From Eggerthellaceae bacterium (GTDB lineage Bacteria; Actinomycetota; Coriobacteriia; Coriobacteriales; Eggerthellaceae), in NCBI GenBank assembly GCA_900753095.1, contig CAADXT010000024.1, positions 1 through 16,409 on the forward strand: 16,409 nucleotides of DNA. Direction: 5' to 3'. The position numbers and the translations under genes are program-made. Positions 1 through 8,491 of this stretch are shown here, piece by piece. The notes beneath the pieces were generated by a model that saw only the letters and a program-made list of their open reading frames with translations, searched no databases and was not told the DNA's origin. Positions within the stretch are counted from its first letter, which is position 1, and every line of letters begins with the position of its first letter.

Positions 1-494
1 ATGCTGCTGCGGCAGCCACCGCCAACAACAACAGCAGCAACAACAACAGCTCGAACAGCAGCCACAGCAACGCATCGAGCAACAATTCCAGCAGCAACAA
101 CAGCAGCTCGAATAGCAACAAGAACAACAGCAGCAACAAGAACAATTCCAGCGCGAACAACAACAAGCAGCAGACGGTTTCCGGCAACAGCGTGGTAAAC
201 CGTGCGTACTCCCAGCTGGGCAAGCCTTACGCCTGGGGCGCCGTTGGCCCTAACTCGTTCGACTGCTCTGGTTTGGTAAGCTACTGCCTTACCGGCAGCT
301 ACAGCCGTCTGGGCACCACGGGCACCTTCATGGGCTGGACGCGCGTTTCCAACCCTCAGCCTGGTGATATCTGCGTAAACGATCATCACTGCGGCATCTA
401 CATCGGCGGCGGCCAGATGATCCATGCTCCCCAAACGGGCGATGTGGTTAAGATCAGCTCTGTGCATAGCAACATGATCTACGTTCGTTACTAA
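1..494 (+). CDS. Secreted NlpC/P60 peptidoglycan endopeptidase, C-terminal part (5' end outside window)
   Basis: Only the C-terminal part is present. The frame is open from base 3 with no stop, so the gene starts upstream of the window. Bases 3 to about 180 encode a low-complexity linker of roughly 60 residues, almost all Asn and Ser with some Lys, built from AAC/AGC codons. It leads into a complete NlpC/P60 domain: the catalytic Cys sits in the DCSGLV motif (codon 264-266), the catalytic His in HHCGIYIG (codon 387-389) and the third polar residue is the His of MIHAP (codon 423-425). The family cleaves peptide cross-links or stem peptides outside the cell; N-terminal coiled coil and signal peptide are expected but not visible. 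The domain is nearly the same as that of the next gene, which points to tandem duplication. The GTG at 192 lies inside the linker-domain junction and is not a start. The gene ends in its own strong terminator. Confidence 0.9.
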   Translation, partial: AAAAATANNNSSNNNSSNSSHSNASSNNSSSNNSSSNSNKNNSSNKNNSSANNNKQQTVSGNSVVNRAYSQLGKPYAWGAVGPNSFDCSGLVSYCLTGSYSRLGTTGTFMGWTRVSNPQPGDICVNDHHCGIYIGGGQMIHAPQTGDVVKISSVHSNMIYVRY

Positions 495-513
495 CGAATC
501 GCTCTGATTCTTC

Positions 514-543
514 AAGAACCCGCTTCGGCGGGTTCTTTTTTTT
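514..543 (+). terminator. Rho-independent terminator of the first NlpC/P60 gene
   Basis: A perfect 10-bp stem (514-523 with 528-537) closed by a TTCG tetraloop runs into an unbroken T-tract to 543. It starts 19 bases after the stop codon. Confidence 0.95.
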
Positions 544-718
544 GTGTCCGAAAGGCGCCACGGGGATGGCCCTTGTTGGGCGCAAAGGGGCAGCCCCTTC
601 TTGGGTATTCAATGCTTTGCGGGCAGTTCACAATTCAAGCGCAAAATGTCCATATGCGTCTGAGCTGGTATTATGCGCATTGAACAGGCATTGAAAGGCC
701 GAAAACGGTACAGTGGCA

Positions 719-747
719 TTGCGGTGAAAACAACGCGTTGATACGAT
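719..747 (+). promoter_or_regulatory. Candidate promoter for the second NlpC/P60 gene
   Basis: TTGCGG (719-724) and TACGAT (742-747) are 17 bases apart, giving a weak sigma-70-like pair about 50 bases before the start codon. The rest of the 255-base gap 544-798 holds only a short GC hairpin (585-590 with 594-599, loop CAG) without a T-tract. The match is poor and rests mainly on spacing. Confidence 0.3.
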
Positions 748-798
748 GAATCAACTATCGCTTAATCACACCACTACACCACCAGGGGGAAACTCACG

Positions 799-1878
799 AT
801 GGGTATTTCAATCGCAAAACATAAGCGAGCACTTACCTCGGCCGCAATGGCCGTTGTCCTTACCGCTGGCTTGGCCGTTCCTACAACCATGGCCATGGCC
901 GATCCTACCGCCGCCGAAAAGCAGGCAGAGGCTCAACAGGCGCTCAACAAGCTCAACGAGATGCAAGATCAGCTCGATGAGGCCTCGAACAATTACTACG
1001 CTGCCGTCGACGAGCAGAAGGCTGCCGAACAGAAGGTAGAAGAAGCTCAGGAAAAGGTAGACCAGAAAACCAAGGAAATCGAAGGCTACCAGGAAAAGCT
1101 GGGAACCCGTGCGCGTGACATGTACCGTTCGGGCAACACCGGCTTCATCGATGTGATCTTGGGCGCCTCTTCCTTCGAGCAGTTTGCCACCACCTGGAAT
1201 ACGCTCGAGATGCTCAATGAAAACGATGCGGAGCTGGTGTCTGAAACCAAGAGCGCACGCGAAGAGCTGGAGAGCGCCAAGCAGGAAGCTCAAGACCAGG
1301 CCCAGGTTGCTGCGGACAAGGCCGCTGAAGCCAAGTCAGTGAAGGAGCAGGCCGAGGCGACCACGGCCCAGATGCAGCAGACCTACGACAGCCTTTCCGC
1401 CGAAGCGCAGGAATTGATGCGCAAGGAAGAGGAGGCTGCGGAAAAGGCCCGCCAGGAAGCAGCCGCTCGTGAGGCCGCTCAGGCGGCTGCCGCTGCCGAG
1501 GCTGCTGCGAAGTCCAGCAAAAGCAGCAGCAACGTCGACAACAGCGCTGCCCAAACCGTAACGGGCAACACGGTGGTCGATCGCGCCTATGCGCAGCTTG
1601 GCAAGCCTTATGTATGGGGCGCTGCGGGCCCGAACGCCTTCGACTGCTCCGGCTTGGTTGGCTACTGCATCACCGGCAAGATGGGCAATCACTGGTGCAC
1701 CACCTACACCATGGCAAGCTGGAAGCGCGTTACCAACCCGCAGCCTGGCGATTTCTGCCTGAACAGCCACCATACGGGCGTCTACATCGGCAACGGCCAG
1801 ATGATCCATGCGCCTCGCACGGGCGATGTGGTTAAGATCAGCGCCGTGCATTCTGGAATGTGGTACGTCAGATATTAG
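799..1878 (+). CDS. Secreted PcsB/CwlO/RipC-like NlpC/P60 peptidoglycan hydrolase
   Basis: 359 residues. The start is fixed by AGGGGGA (784-790) 8 bases upstream. An N-terminal signal peptide has a Lys/Arg-containing n-region (7-10), a hydrophobic core (about 11-27) and a likely cleavage after AMA (34/35). Residues 36-235 are heavily charged coiled coil, broken near 104-130 by an RDMYRSG...DVILGASSFEQF segment. This resembles the hinge of PcsB/CwlO/RipC proteins, whose coiled coil is held inactive and is switched on by the FtsEX complex. An Ala-rich then Ser-rich linker (about 220-250) precedes the NlpC/P60 domain with Cys283 (DCSGLV), His325 (HHTGVYIG) and His337 (MIHAP). Extra cysteines 290, 300 and 320 lie in this exported domain. 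It probably acts in septal or side-wall peptidoglycan splitting during division. Control by FtsEX is inference from family resemblance; no ftsEX is in the window. Confidence 0.93.
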   Translation: MGISIAKHKRALTSAAMAVVLTAGLAVPTTMAMADPTAAEKQAEAQQALNKLNEMQDQLDEASNNYYAAVDEQKAAEQKVEEAQEKVDQKTKEIEGYQEKLGTRARDMYRSGNTGFIDVILGASSFEQFATTWNTLEMLNENDAELVSETKSAREELESAKQEAQDQAQVAADKAAEAKSVKEQAEATTAQMQQTYDSLSAEAQELMRKEEEAAEKARQEAAAREAAQAAAAAEAAAKSSKSSSNVDNSAAQTVTGNTVVDRAYAQLGKPYVWGAAGPNAFDCSGLVGYCITGKMGNHWCTTYTMASWKRVTNPQPGDFCLNSHHTGVYIGNGQMIHAPRTGDVVKISAVHSGMWYVRY

Positions 1879-1880
1879 CG

Positions 1881-1907
1881 GTTACGCTGTTCTACGAACA
1901 GCGTAAC
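1881..1907 (+). other. Stop-proximal 12-bp hairpin preceding the structured element (copy 1)
   Basis: A perfect 12-bp stem (1881-1892 with 1896-1907) with a 3-base TAC loop begins 3 bases after the NlpC/P60 stop codon. No T-tract follows, so it is not a standard terminator. The tip, GTTC-TAC-GAAC, matches that of the hairpin at 12391-12409 in the same position relative to the second element copy. Confidence 0.75.
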
Positions 1908-1928
1908 GTACGCGGGAGACGTTATGAC

Positions 1929-2046
1929 GTTGCGCGGGGTTCTAGCGGCGCAGCTAGCGTTCCAAGCAGGCTGGACGTGCGAAGCGCGCCTGGCACCTGC
2001 TTTCACGCTATCTGCACTCGCTAGAACCCCGCTCGCTGTTTCGTCC
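1929..2046 (+). repeat. Long structured element, copy 1 (candidate 3'-UTR RNA or palindromic repeat)
   Basis: One long hairpin. Basal helix P1 is 14 perfect Watson-Crick pairs (1934-1947 with 2019-2032). A second helix is 1950-1953 with 2012-2015 and 1955-1959 with 2006-2010, separated by a C-T mismatch. P2 is 7 bp (1964-1970 with 1996-2002). The 25-base apical part (1971-1995) starts CTGGACGTGC and ends CTGGCA, with a short terminal helix. A 14-base tail TCGCTGTTTCGTCC (2033-2046) follows P1. It aligns without gaps to 12421-12538, identical at 82 of 118 positions by hand count, and P1 and P2 are kept by paired substitutions. It lies between an NlpC/P60 stop codon and a terminator, upstream of tRNA-Pro. 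No coding capacity is evident. I do not recognise the family. Confidence 0.8.
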
Positions 2047-2051
2047 AAATA

Positions 2052-2093
2052 AAGGGCATTTGTGAAGGGGGATCATGTGCCCTCTTTTCTTTT
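2052..2093 (+). terminator. Rho-independent terminator after structured element copy 1
   Basis: Stem AGGGCAT (2053-2059) pairs with GTGCCCT (2077-2083), including one G-T wobble, with a 17-base loop. The T-rich run CTTTTCTTTT (2084-2093) follows. The loop is long, so strength is uncertain, but position and T-tract fit. Confidence 0.65.
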
Positions 2094-2103
2094 GCGGGAA
2101 GTG

Positions 2104-2112
2104 TGGTACTAT
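2104..2112 (+). promoter_or_regulatory. Candidate extended -10 for tRNA-Pro
   Basis: TGGTACTAT (2104-2112) reads as a TG-extended -10 about 21 bases before the tRNA, which would give a short leader. No convincing -35 element is seen. Confidence 0.35.
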
Positions 2113-2133
2113 AGCACCCGCTAATCACAACAG

Positions 2134-2210
2134 CGGGATGTGGCTCAGCTTGGTAGAGCGCTGCGTTCGGGACGCAGAGGTCGCAGGTTCGAATCCTGTC
2201 ATCCCGACCA
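2134..2210 (+). tRNA. tRNA-Pro (anticodon CGG)
   Basis: Full cloverleaf. The acceptor stem CGGGATG (2134-2140) pairs with CATCCCG (2200-2206), the discriminator is A2207, and CCA is encoded (2208-2210). The anticodon stem CTGCG (2161-2165) pairs with CGCAG (2173-2177) around the loop TTCGGGA, giving anticodon CGG (2168-2170) for proline codon CCG. The T-loop GTTCGAATC is canonical. It stands alone, with its own terminator just downstream. Confidence 0.97.
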
Positions 2211-2225
2211 TTACAACCACTGAGG

Positions 2226-2256
2226 GGTATCCTGAAAAGGGTACCGTTCTTTTTTG
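2226..2256 (+). terminator. Rho-independent terminator of tRNA-Pro
   Basis: A 7-bp stem (2226-2232 with 2239-2245, one wobble) with loop TGAAAA is followed by GTTCTTTTTT. It begins 16 bases after the tRNA CCA end. Confidence 0.8.
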
Positions 2257-2333
2257 TTAGAGTATTTTTCATGTACTCGCAGTAAGAAGCCGGGGCTTGC
2301 ATTGGCGCCGGCTCGCCACCACGGAGGTGTTTC

Positions 2334-2615
2334 ATGAAGATTGGGCCTTTCGGTCCCCTTGAGATCGTCATCATCCTCGTAGTTATCCTCGTCCTCTTCG
2401 GACCTAAGAACCTTCCCAAGCTTGGTACCGCTATCGGCAAGGCAGTTAAGAACCTGCGCGAAGGCCTAGGCGGCGGCAAGAAGGTTGAAGAGGCTGAAGA
2501 GCCTGCTCCTAAGGCAGCAGATGCCAAGGAAGAAATCGAAGTTGAGGTTATCGACAAGCCTGAGCCCGGCAAGAAGGCCGAGGCGGCTGAAGAGGCTAAA
2601 AAAGAAGAAGCATAA
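2334..2615 (+). CDS. tatA: Sec-independent protein translocase subunit TatA/E
   Basis: 93 residues, started after a strong GGAGGTG (2323-2329). It has the classic TatA plan. A short N-terminus carries a single membrane helix (about 8-22, GPLEIVIIL onward), the hinge F22-G23-P24, an amphipathic helix (about 27-43, with LPKLG and KAVKNLREGL), then an unstructured Glu/Lys/Ala tail (about 50-93). TatA multimers form the membrane passage for folded, twin-arginine-tagged proteins together with TatC and, in many bacteria, TatB. No tatB or tatC lies nearby, so partners must be encoded elsewhere. TatA and TatE cannot be told apart here; TatB is less likely given length and tail. A terminator follows, so it appears to be a single-gene unit. 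Confidence 0.92.
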   Translation: MKIGPFGPLEIVIILVVILVLFGPKNLPKLGTAIGKAVKNLREGLGGGKKVEEAEEPAPKAADAKEEIEVEVIDKPEPGKKAEAAEEAKKEEA

Positions 2616-2645
2616 AGCTAACCGCTTCGCTTCACACTGGTATGC

Positions 2646-2680
2646 AAAGGGCACGCTTCTTTACTGAGGCGCGCCCTTTT
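2646..2680 (+). terminator. Rho-independent terminator of tatA
   Basis: The stem AAAGGGC (2646-2652) pairs with GCCCTTT (2673-2679). It continues past an A-C mismatch with CGCTTC (2654-2659) against GAGGCG (2666-2671), with loop TTTACT. The T-run is short and partly inside the stem. Confidence 0.65.
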
Positions 2681-2737
2681 CGCGAGTATAGGAAAGGAAG
2701 ATTGGCCCGCGAAAGCAGGGCCGAGGGGTGTAACACC

Positions 2738-3205
2738 ATGGACAACAACTACGTTCTTACTCAAGAAGGCAAGGAAAAGCTCGAGCAGGAGCTTCATTTC
2801 CTGGAAACTGAAAAGCGCGCAGAGATTGGCGATCGCATCCGCGTAGCTCGCGAATTCGGCGACATCTCCGAGAACTCCGAGTACGACGACGCGAAGAACG
2901 AGCAGGCTGCAAACGAGGCCCGCATCGCGGAGATCACCCGCATCCTGGGCGAGGCAACCATCGTAGAGGCTCCCACCGAATCGGGCCGCGTTAACATCGG
3001 CAGCCGCGTAACGGTGAACATGGGTGGCCGCGAGCGCGTGTTCACCATCGTGGGCGGCGCTGAGGCAAACTCCGCTGAGGGCAAGATCTCCAACGAGTCC
3101 CCGGTAGGTGCGGCTCTTCTGGGCCACAAGCAGGGCGAAAACGTCGAGGCTCAGGGTCCCACCGGCCGCGTTATCAAGATGAGCATTTTGGCAATCGAGC
3201 GCTAA
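2738..3205 (+). CDS. greA: Transcription elongation factor GreA
   Basis: 155 residues from ATG 2738, preceded by GAGGGG (2723-2728); E. coli GreA is 158. An in-frame upstream ATG at 2642 would add 32 unconserved residues that begin before the tatA terminator, so it is rejected. The N-terminal coiled-coil finger (about 1-75) carries the acidic tip FGDISENSEYDD, with Asp42 and Glu45 matching the residues that coordinate the second Mg2+ in the RNA polymerase active centre. The C-terminal FKBP-like domain is about 80-155. GreA enters the polymerase secondary channel and stimulates cleavage of backtracked RNA. lysS starts 19 bases downstream with no terminator between, so the two are probably co-transcribed. 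Confidence 0.97.
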   Translation: MDNNYVLTQEGKEKLEQELHFLETEKRAEIGDRIRVAREFGDISENSEYDDAKNEQAANEARIAEITRILGEATIVEAPTESGRVNIGSRVTVNMGGRERVFTIVGGAEANSAEGKISNESPVGAALLGHKQGENVEAQGPTGRVIKMSILAIER

Positions 3206-3224
3206 GAACCGTTAAGGAATTCAC

Positions 3225-4727
3225 ATGGCAGAAGAAAACAACGAGCAAGTAATCGAAGACGATCCTATCGAGGTGCGTCGCGCCAAGCGCGAGGCGCTCT
3301 ATGCTGCAGGCAAGAACCCTTATGGCCATGCGGCTTTCGAGTATTCCCACCATATTGCCGAGCTGGACGAAAAGTACGCTGAGCTCGCCGATGGCGAAAA
3401 CACCGAAGATGCCGTTTCCATCGCGGGCCGCATCATGGCCAAGCGCGTGCAGGGCAAGATCATCTTCTTCGAGCTGCAGGACGCCACTGGTCGCATCCAG
3501 CTCTTCTGCCGCATCAACGCGCTCGGCGAAGAGGCCTTCGCCGAGATGAAGGATCTGGACCTGGGCGACTGGATCGGTGCTCACGGCCTTATGATGCGCA
3601 CGCGTCGCGGCCAGCTCTCCGTTGCCGTCGACTCTTTCCAGCTCCTTTCCAAGGCGCTGCGCCCGCTGCCCGAGAAGTTCCATGGCCTGAACGACAAGGA
3701 AACCCGCTATCGTCAGCGCTACGTTGACCTTATCGTGAACGACGAGGTGCGCGATACCTTCCAGAAGCGCTCGAAGATTCTCTCGGCTTTCCGCCGTTAT
3801 ATGGAGGCCGACGGTTACTACGAGGTTGAAACGCCTATCCTGCAAACCATCCAGGGCGGTGCGACGGCAAAGCCGTTCATCACGCACTTCAATGCGCTGA
3901 ATCAGGAGAACTACCTGCGCATCGCCACCGAGCTGCACTTGAAGCGCCTTTTGGTAGGCGGTTTCGAGCGCGTGTTCGAGATCGGCCGCATCTTCCGCAA
4001 CGAGGGCATGGACCCGACGCACAACCCCGAGTTCACCACCATGGAAGCTTACTGCGCCTTCAACGACCTTCAGGGTATGAAGAAGCTTGCTCAGGGCGTT
4101 ATCAAGGCTGCGAACGCTGCCGTAAACAGCTCCGAGCAGCTTGAGTACCAGGGCCAGACCATCGATATCTCGGGCGATTGGCCCTCCGTCCCCATGACCG
4201 AGGTTGTTTCCAAGGCCCTAAACGAAGAGGTAACCCTCGATACGCCGGTAGAGCATCTGGCCGAGCTTGCCAAGAAGAACGGCATTGAGGTGAAGCCCGA
4301 GTGGACCGCCGGCAAGCTCATTGCCGAGCTGTACGACGAGATCGGCGAGCCCACCATCGTGAACCCCACGTTCGTGTGCGACTACCCGGTTGAGGTAAGC
4401 CCGCTGGCGAAGCGCTTCGAGGACGATCCGCGCCTTACCGACCGCTTCGAGCTGGTTATCGCCGGCCACGAGTACGCAAACGCCTTTGCAGAGCTGAACG
4501 ACCCGGTTGATCAGGCTGAGCGCTTCCAGAAGCAGATGGAGGAAAAGGCCTCTGGCGACGATGAGGCCATGGAGTACGACACCGACTACATTCGCGCGCT
4601 TGAGTACGGCATGCCTCCTGCTGGCGGCATCGGCATCGGCATCGACCGCGTGGTGATGCTGCTGACGAACCAGCCGAGCATTCGCGACGTGCTGCTGTTC
4701 CCCCATATGCGCCCCGAAGCCAAATAG
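3225..4727 (+). CDS. lysS: Lysyl-tRNA synthetase, class II
   Basis: 500 residues, a normal length for bacterial LysRS. The ATG follows AAGGA (3214-3218) 6 bases away. An N-terminal OB-fold tRNA-binding domain (about 60-155, with SIAGRIMAKR and FFELQDATGRIQLF) is followed by the class II catalytic core. Motif 1 lies around YMEADGYYEVETPIL, motif 2 is R258-N259-E260 in GRIFRNEGMDPTHNPEF, and motif 3 ends in R475 of GIGIGIDRV. It charges tRNA-Lys using ATP. It is the second gene of the greA-lysS unit. A tail-bearing short structured element begins within about 10 bases of the stop, then a strong terminator. Confidence 0.98.
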   Translation: MAEENNEQVIEDDPIEVRRAKREALYAAGKNPYGHAAFEYSHHIAELDEKYAELADGENTEDAVSIAGRIMAKRVQGKIIFFELQDATGRIQLFCRINALGEEAFAEMKDLDLGDWIGAHGLMMRTRRGQLSVAVDSFQLLSKALRPLPEKFHGLNDKETRYRQRYVDLIVNDEVRDTFQKRSKILSAFRRYMEADGYYEVETPILQTIQGGATAKPFITHFNALNQENYLRIATELHLKRLLVGGFERVFEIGRIFRNEGMDPTHNPEFTTMEAYCAFNDLQGMKKLAQGVIKAANAAVNSSEQLEYQGQTIDISGDWPSVPMTEVVSKALNEEVTLDTPVEHLAELAKKNGIEVKPEWTAGKLIAELYDEIGEPTIVNPTFVCDYPVEVSPLAKRFEDDPRLTDRFELVIAGHEYANAFAELNDPVDQAERFQKQMEEKASGDDEAMEYDTDYIRALEYGMPPAGGIGIGIDRVVMLLTNQPSIRDVLLFPHMRPEAK

Positions 4728-4733
4728 GGTCGT

Positions 4734-4794
4734 AGCTGGCTAGGTAATGCATGCTGCTTGAGGAACAGCAGCACTCCAGTTCGCTGCTTTGTCC
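4734..4794 (+). repeat. Shortened relative of the structured element (copy 3)
   Basis: The tail TCGCTGCTTTGTCC (4781-4794) matches the tail of each long copy at 12 of 14 positions. As in those, it directly follows the 3' strand of a closing helix, here short (4735-4739 with 4776-4780, one wobble), and that strand is preceded by GCACT. The interior holds one hairpin (4752-4759 with 4764-4770, one bulged C, loop GAGG). The long basal and apical helices are missing. It sits between the lysS stop and terminator. Homology rests on the tail, the GCACT and the location. Confidence 0.55.
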
Positions 4795-4811
4795 GAAAAT
4801 GGGAGTTTACT

Positions 4812-4837
4812 AAAGGCGCTCTTTTGAGCGCCTTTTT
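4812..4837 (+). terminator. Rho-independent terminator of greA-lysS
   Basis: A perfect 10-bp stem, AAAGGCGCTC (4812-4821) with GAGCGCCTTT (4826-4835), loop TTTT, T-run 4833-4837. Confidence 0.95.
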
Positions 4838-4931
4838 CGTTTAACCTATAAATCGTTCTGTCCAAACACTTACCCTGGCTGCAGATTACTGCCCGAAGAG
4901 GCATCCTCGCAGGGCGCATCCGTATCACAGA

Positions 4932-4960
4932 TTGTTAACGGCTTAGCACTCGTTGGTAAT
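4932..4960 (+). promoter_or_regulatory. Candidate clpC promoter overlapping the CIRCE operator
   Basis: TTGTTA (4932-4937) and GGTAAT (4955-4960) are 17 bases apart. The -10 lies in the CIRCE spacer, so HrcA binding would block polymerase directly. Confidence 0.5.
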
Positions 4961-4969
4961 GAGTGCTAG
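4943..4969 (+). promoter_or_regulatory. CIRCE operator (HrcA binding site) upstream of clpC
   Basis: TTAGCACTC (4943-4951), nine spacer bases, then GAGTGCTAG (4961-4969). This matches the CIRCE consensus TTAGCACTC-N9-GAGTGCTAA at 17 of 18 positions with exact spacing. HrcA represses heat-shock genes through this site. It ends 44 bases before the clpC start. Confidence 0.95.
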
Positions 4970-5013
4970 CATGATTCAGAATTAAAATACTTGCCAGGAG
5001 AATCGAGGATTAC

Positions 5014-7584
<2,571 letters not shown>

Positions 7585-7591
7585 GCCCGAA

Positions 7592-7631
7592 GTGCACCAG
7601 CGCTGCGGCTCTGATTCCGCACCAGGTGTAC
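7592..7631 (+). other. Nested hairpin between clpC and the ispD ribosome-binding site
   Basis: GTGCACC (7592-7598) pairs with GGTGTAC (7625-7631, one wobble) and encloses TGCGG (7604-7608) paired with CCGCA (7617-7621). The outer stem ends right at the ispD AGGAG (7632-7636). No T-tract, so not a clear terminator; it could mark an RNA processing or translation-control point. Confidence 0.45.
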
Positions 7632-7641
7632 AGGAGCTACC

Positions 7642-8484
7642 ATGACTGAAAAGACCATCGATCCGATTTTCGCCCCTTCCGTGCTAGAGCACGCCATGGC
7701 GATGTTCGATGATGTCAACTTCGATGCCCTCAAGGCGGAACCCCGCCTTGAGGGTGTCGTTGATAAGAACCCTAAAACTGCCGCCATCATCCTGGCAGGC
7801 GGCAGCGGCGAGCGCTTTGGCCGCGAAGGCGGCAAGCAGCTCGTGGAGATTGCCGGCAAACCTATTCTTACCCGCTCCGCCGAAGTGTTTGATGCGGTGG
7901 GCGATGTGGGCCTTATCGTTATCGTGTGCCCCGAAGACCGCATGAGCGAGTATCTTGCCAAGGCCATCGACCCGTTCCCGTTCGTGACGCCTATCGTTAT
8001 GGCGTCAGCGGGCTCTATCCGTCAGGAATCCGCCTTCTCGGGCCTGGAGCTGGTTCCCGAAGAGTACGAGTTCGTCATGCTGCACGACGGCGCTCGCCCC
8101 CTTATCACCAAGGAGCTTATCGAGCACACCATCAGCACCATCAAAGGCAACATCGATTGCGACGGTGCGCTGGTGGGCCATCCTTCCATCGACACGCTTA
8201 AGGTCGTGGAAAACGGCGTTGTGGTGGGAACGCCCGACCGCTCGGTGTTCTGGAACGCGCAGACCCCGCAGATCTTCCGTGCGGGCATTTACCGCCGCGC
8301 CCACGCCTCTGCTCTCTCCGACGGCTTTGTGGGCACCGACGACTCCTCGCTTATCGAGCGTTTGGGCGGTCGCGTGCTGATGGTCGAGGGCAAGCGCGAC
8401 AACATCAAGCTTACCGTTCCCGAAGACTATCTGATAATCTCTGCCGCGATTCGCGCCGCAATCGAAGATCGCCGAGAGGAGTAG
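7642..8484 (+). CDS. ispD: 2-C-methyl-D-erythritol 4-phosphate cytidylyltransferase IspD with N-terminal extension
   Basis: 280 residues; IspD is usually about 225-240. The core begins near residue 47 with the CTP-binding loop LAGGSGERFG (51-60, Arg58) and Lys65 of GGKQL. Next come HDGARP (148-153), the QTPQIF segment, DDSSLIE, and NIKLTVPED with Lys256, all IspD signatures. The enzyme joins CTP and MEP to give CDP-ME in the MEP isoprenoid pathway. The related ribitol-phosphate cytidylyltransferases (TarI) are an alternative, but ispF lies directly downstream. The start is supported by AGGAG (7632-7636), 5 bases away, and no Met or good ribosome site lies near residue 46. The first 46 residues are therefore probably translated; they show no domain I recognise. 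Confidence 0.93.
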   Translation: MTEKTIDPIFAPSVLEHAMAMFDDVNFDALKAEPRLEGVVDKNPKTAAIILAGGSGERFGREGGKQLVEIAGKPILTRSAEVFDAVGDVGLIVIVCPEDRMSEYLAKAIDPFPFVTPIVMASAGSIRQESAFSGLELVPEEYEFVMLHDGARPLITKELIEHTISTIKGNIDCDGALVGHPSIDTLKVVENGVVVGTPDRSVFWNAQTPQIFRAGIYRRAHASALSDGFVGTDDSSLIERLGGRVLMVEGKRDNIKLTVPEDYLIISAAIRAAIEDRREE

Positions 8485-8491
8485 TACGCAC

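Noticed and set aside
1..198. Open frame starting at base 1 encoding a Thr/Ala-rich peptide
   Set aside because: It is a +1-frame reading of the Asn/Ser codon repeat (AAC/AGC). The real frame (from base 3) runs straight into the NlpC/P60 domain.
757..798. Possible c-di-AMP (ydaO) riboswitch before the NlpC/P60 gene
   Set aside because: ATCGCTTAATC and a GGGGGAAAC stretch recall the start of that aptamer, which does control some actinobacterial wall hydrolases. However, only about 40 bases precede the start codon and the remaining conserved domains are missing.
1929..2046. Structured element as an integron attC site
   Set aside because: attC sites are also long palindromes with conserved structure, but the GTTRRRY core and its complement are not at the ends, there is no integrase, and the neighbours are housekeeping genes, not cassettes.
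2642..2737. 32-codon upstream extension of greA
   Set aside because: The extension overlaps the tatA terminator, is not part of the GreA fold, and a ribosome site supports ATG 2738.
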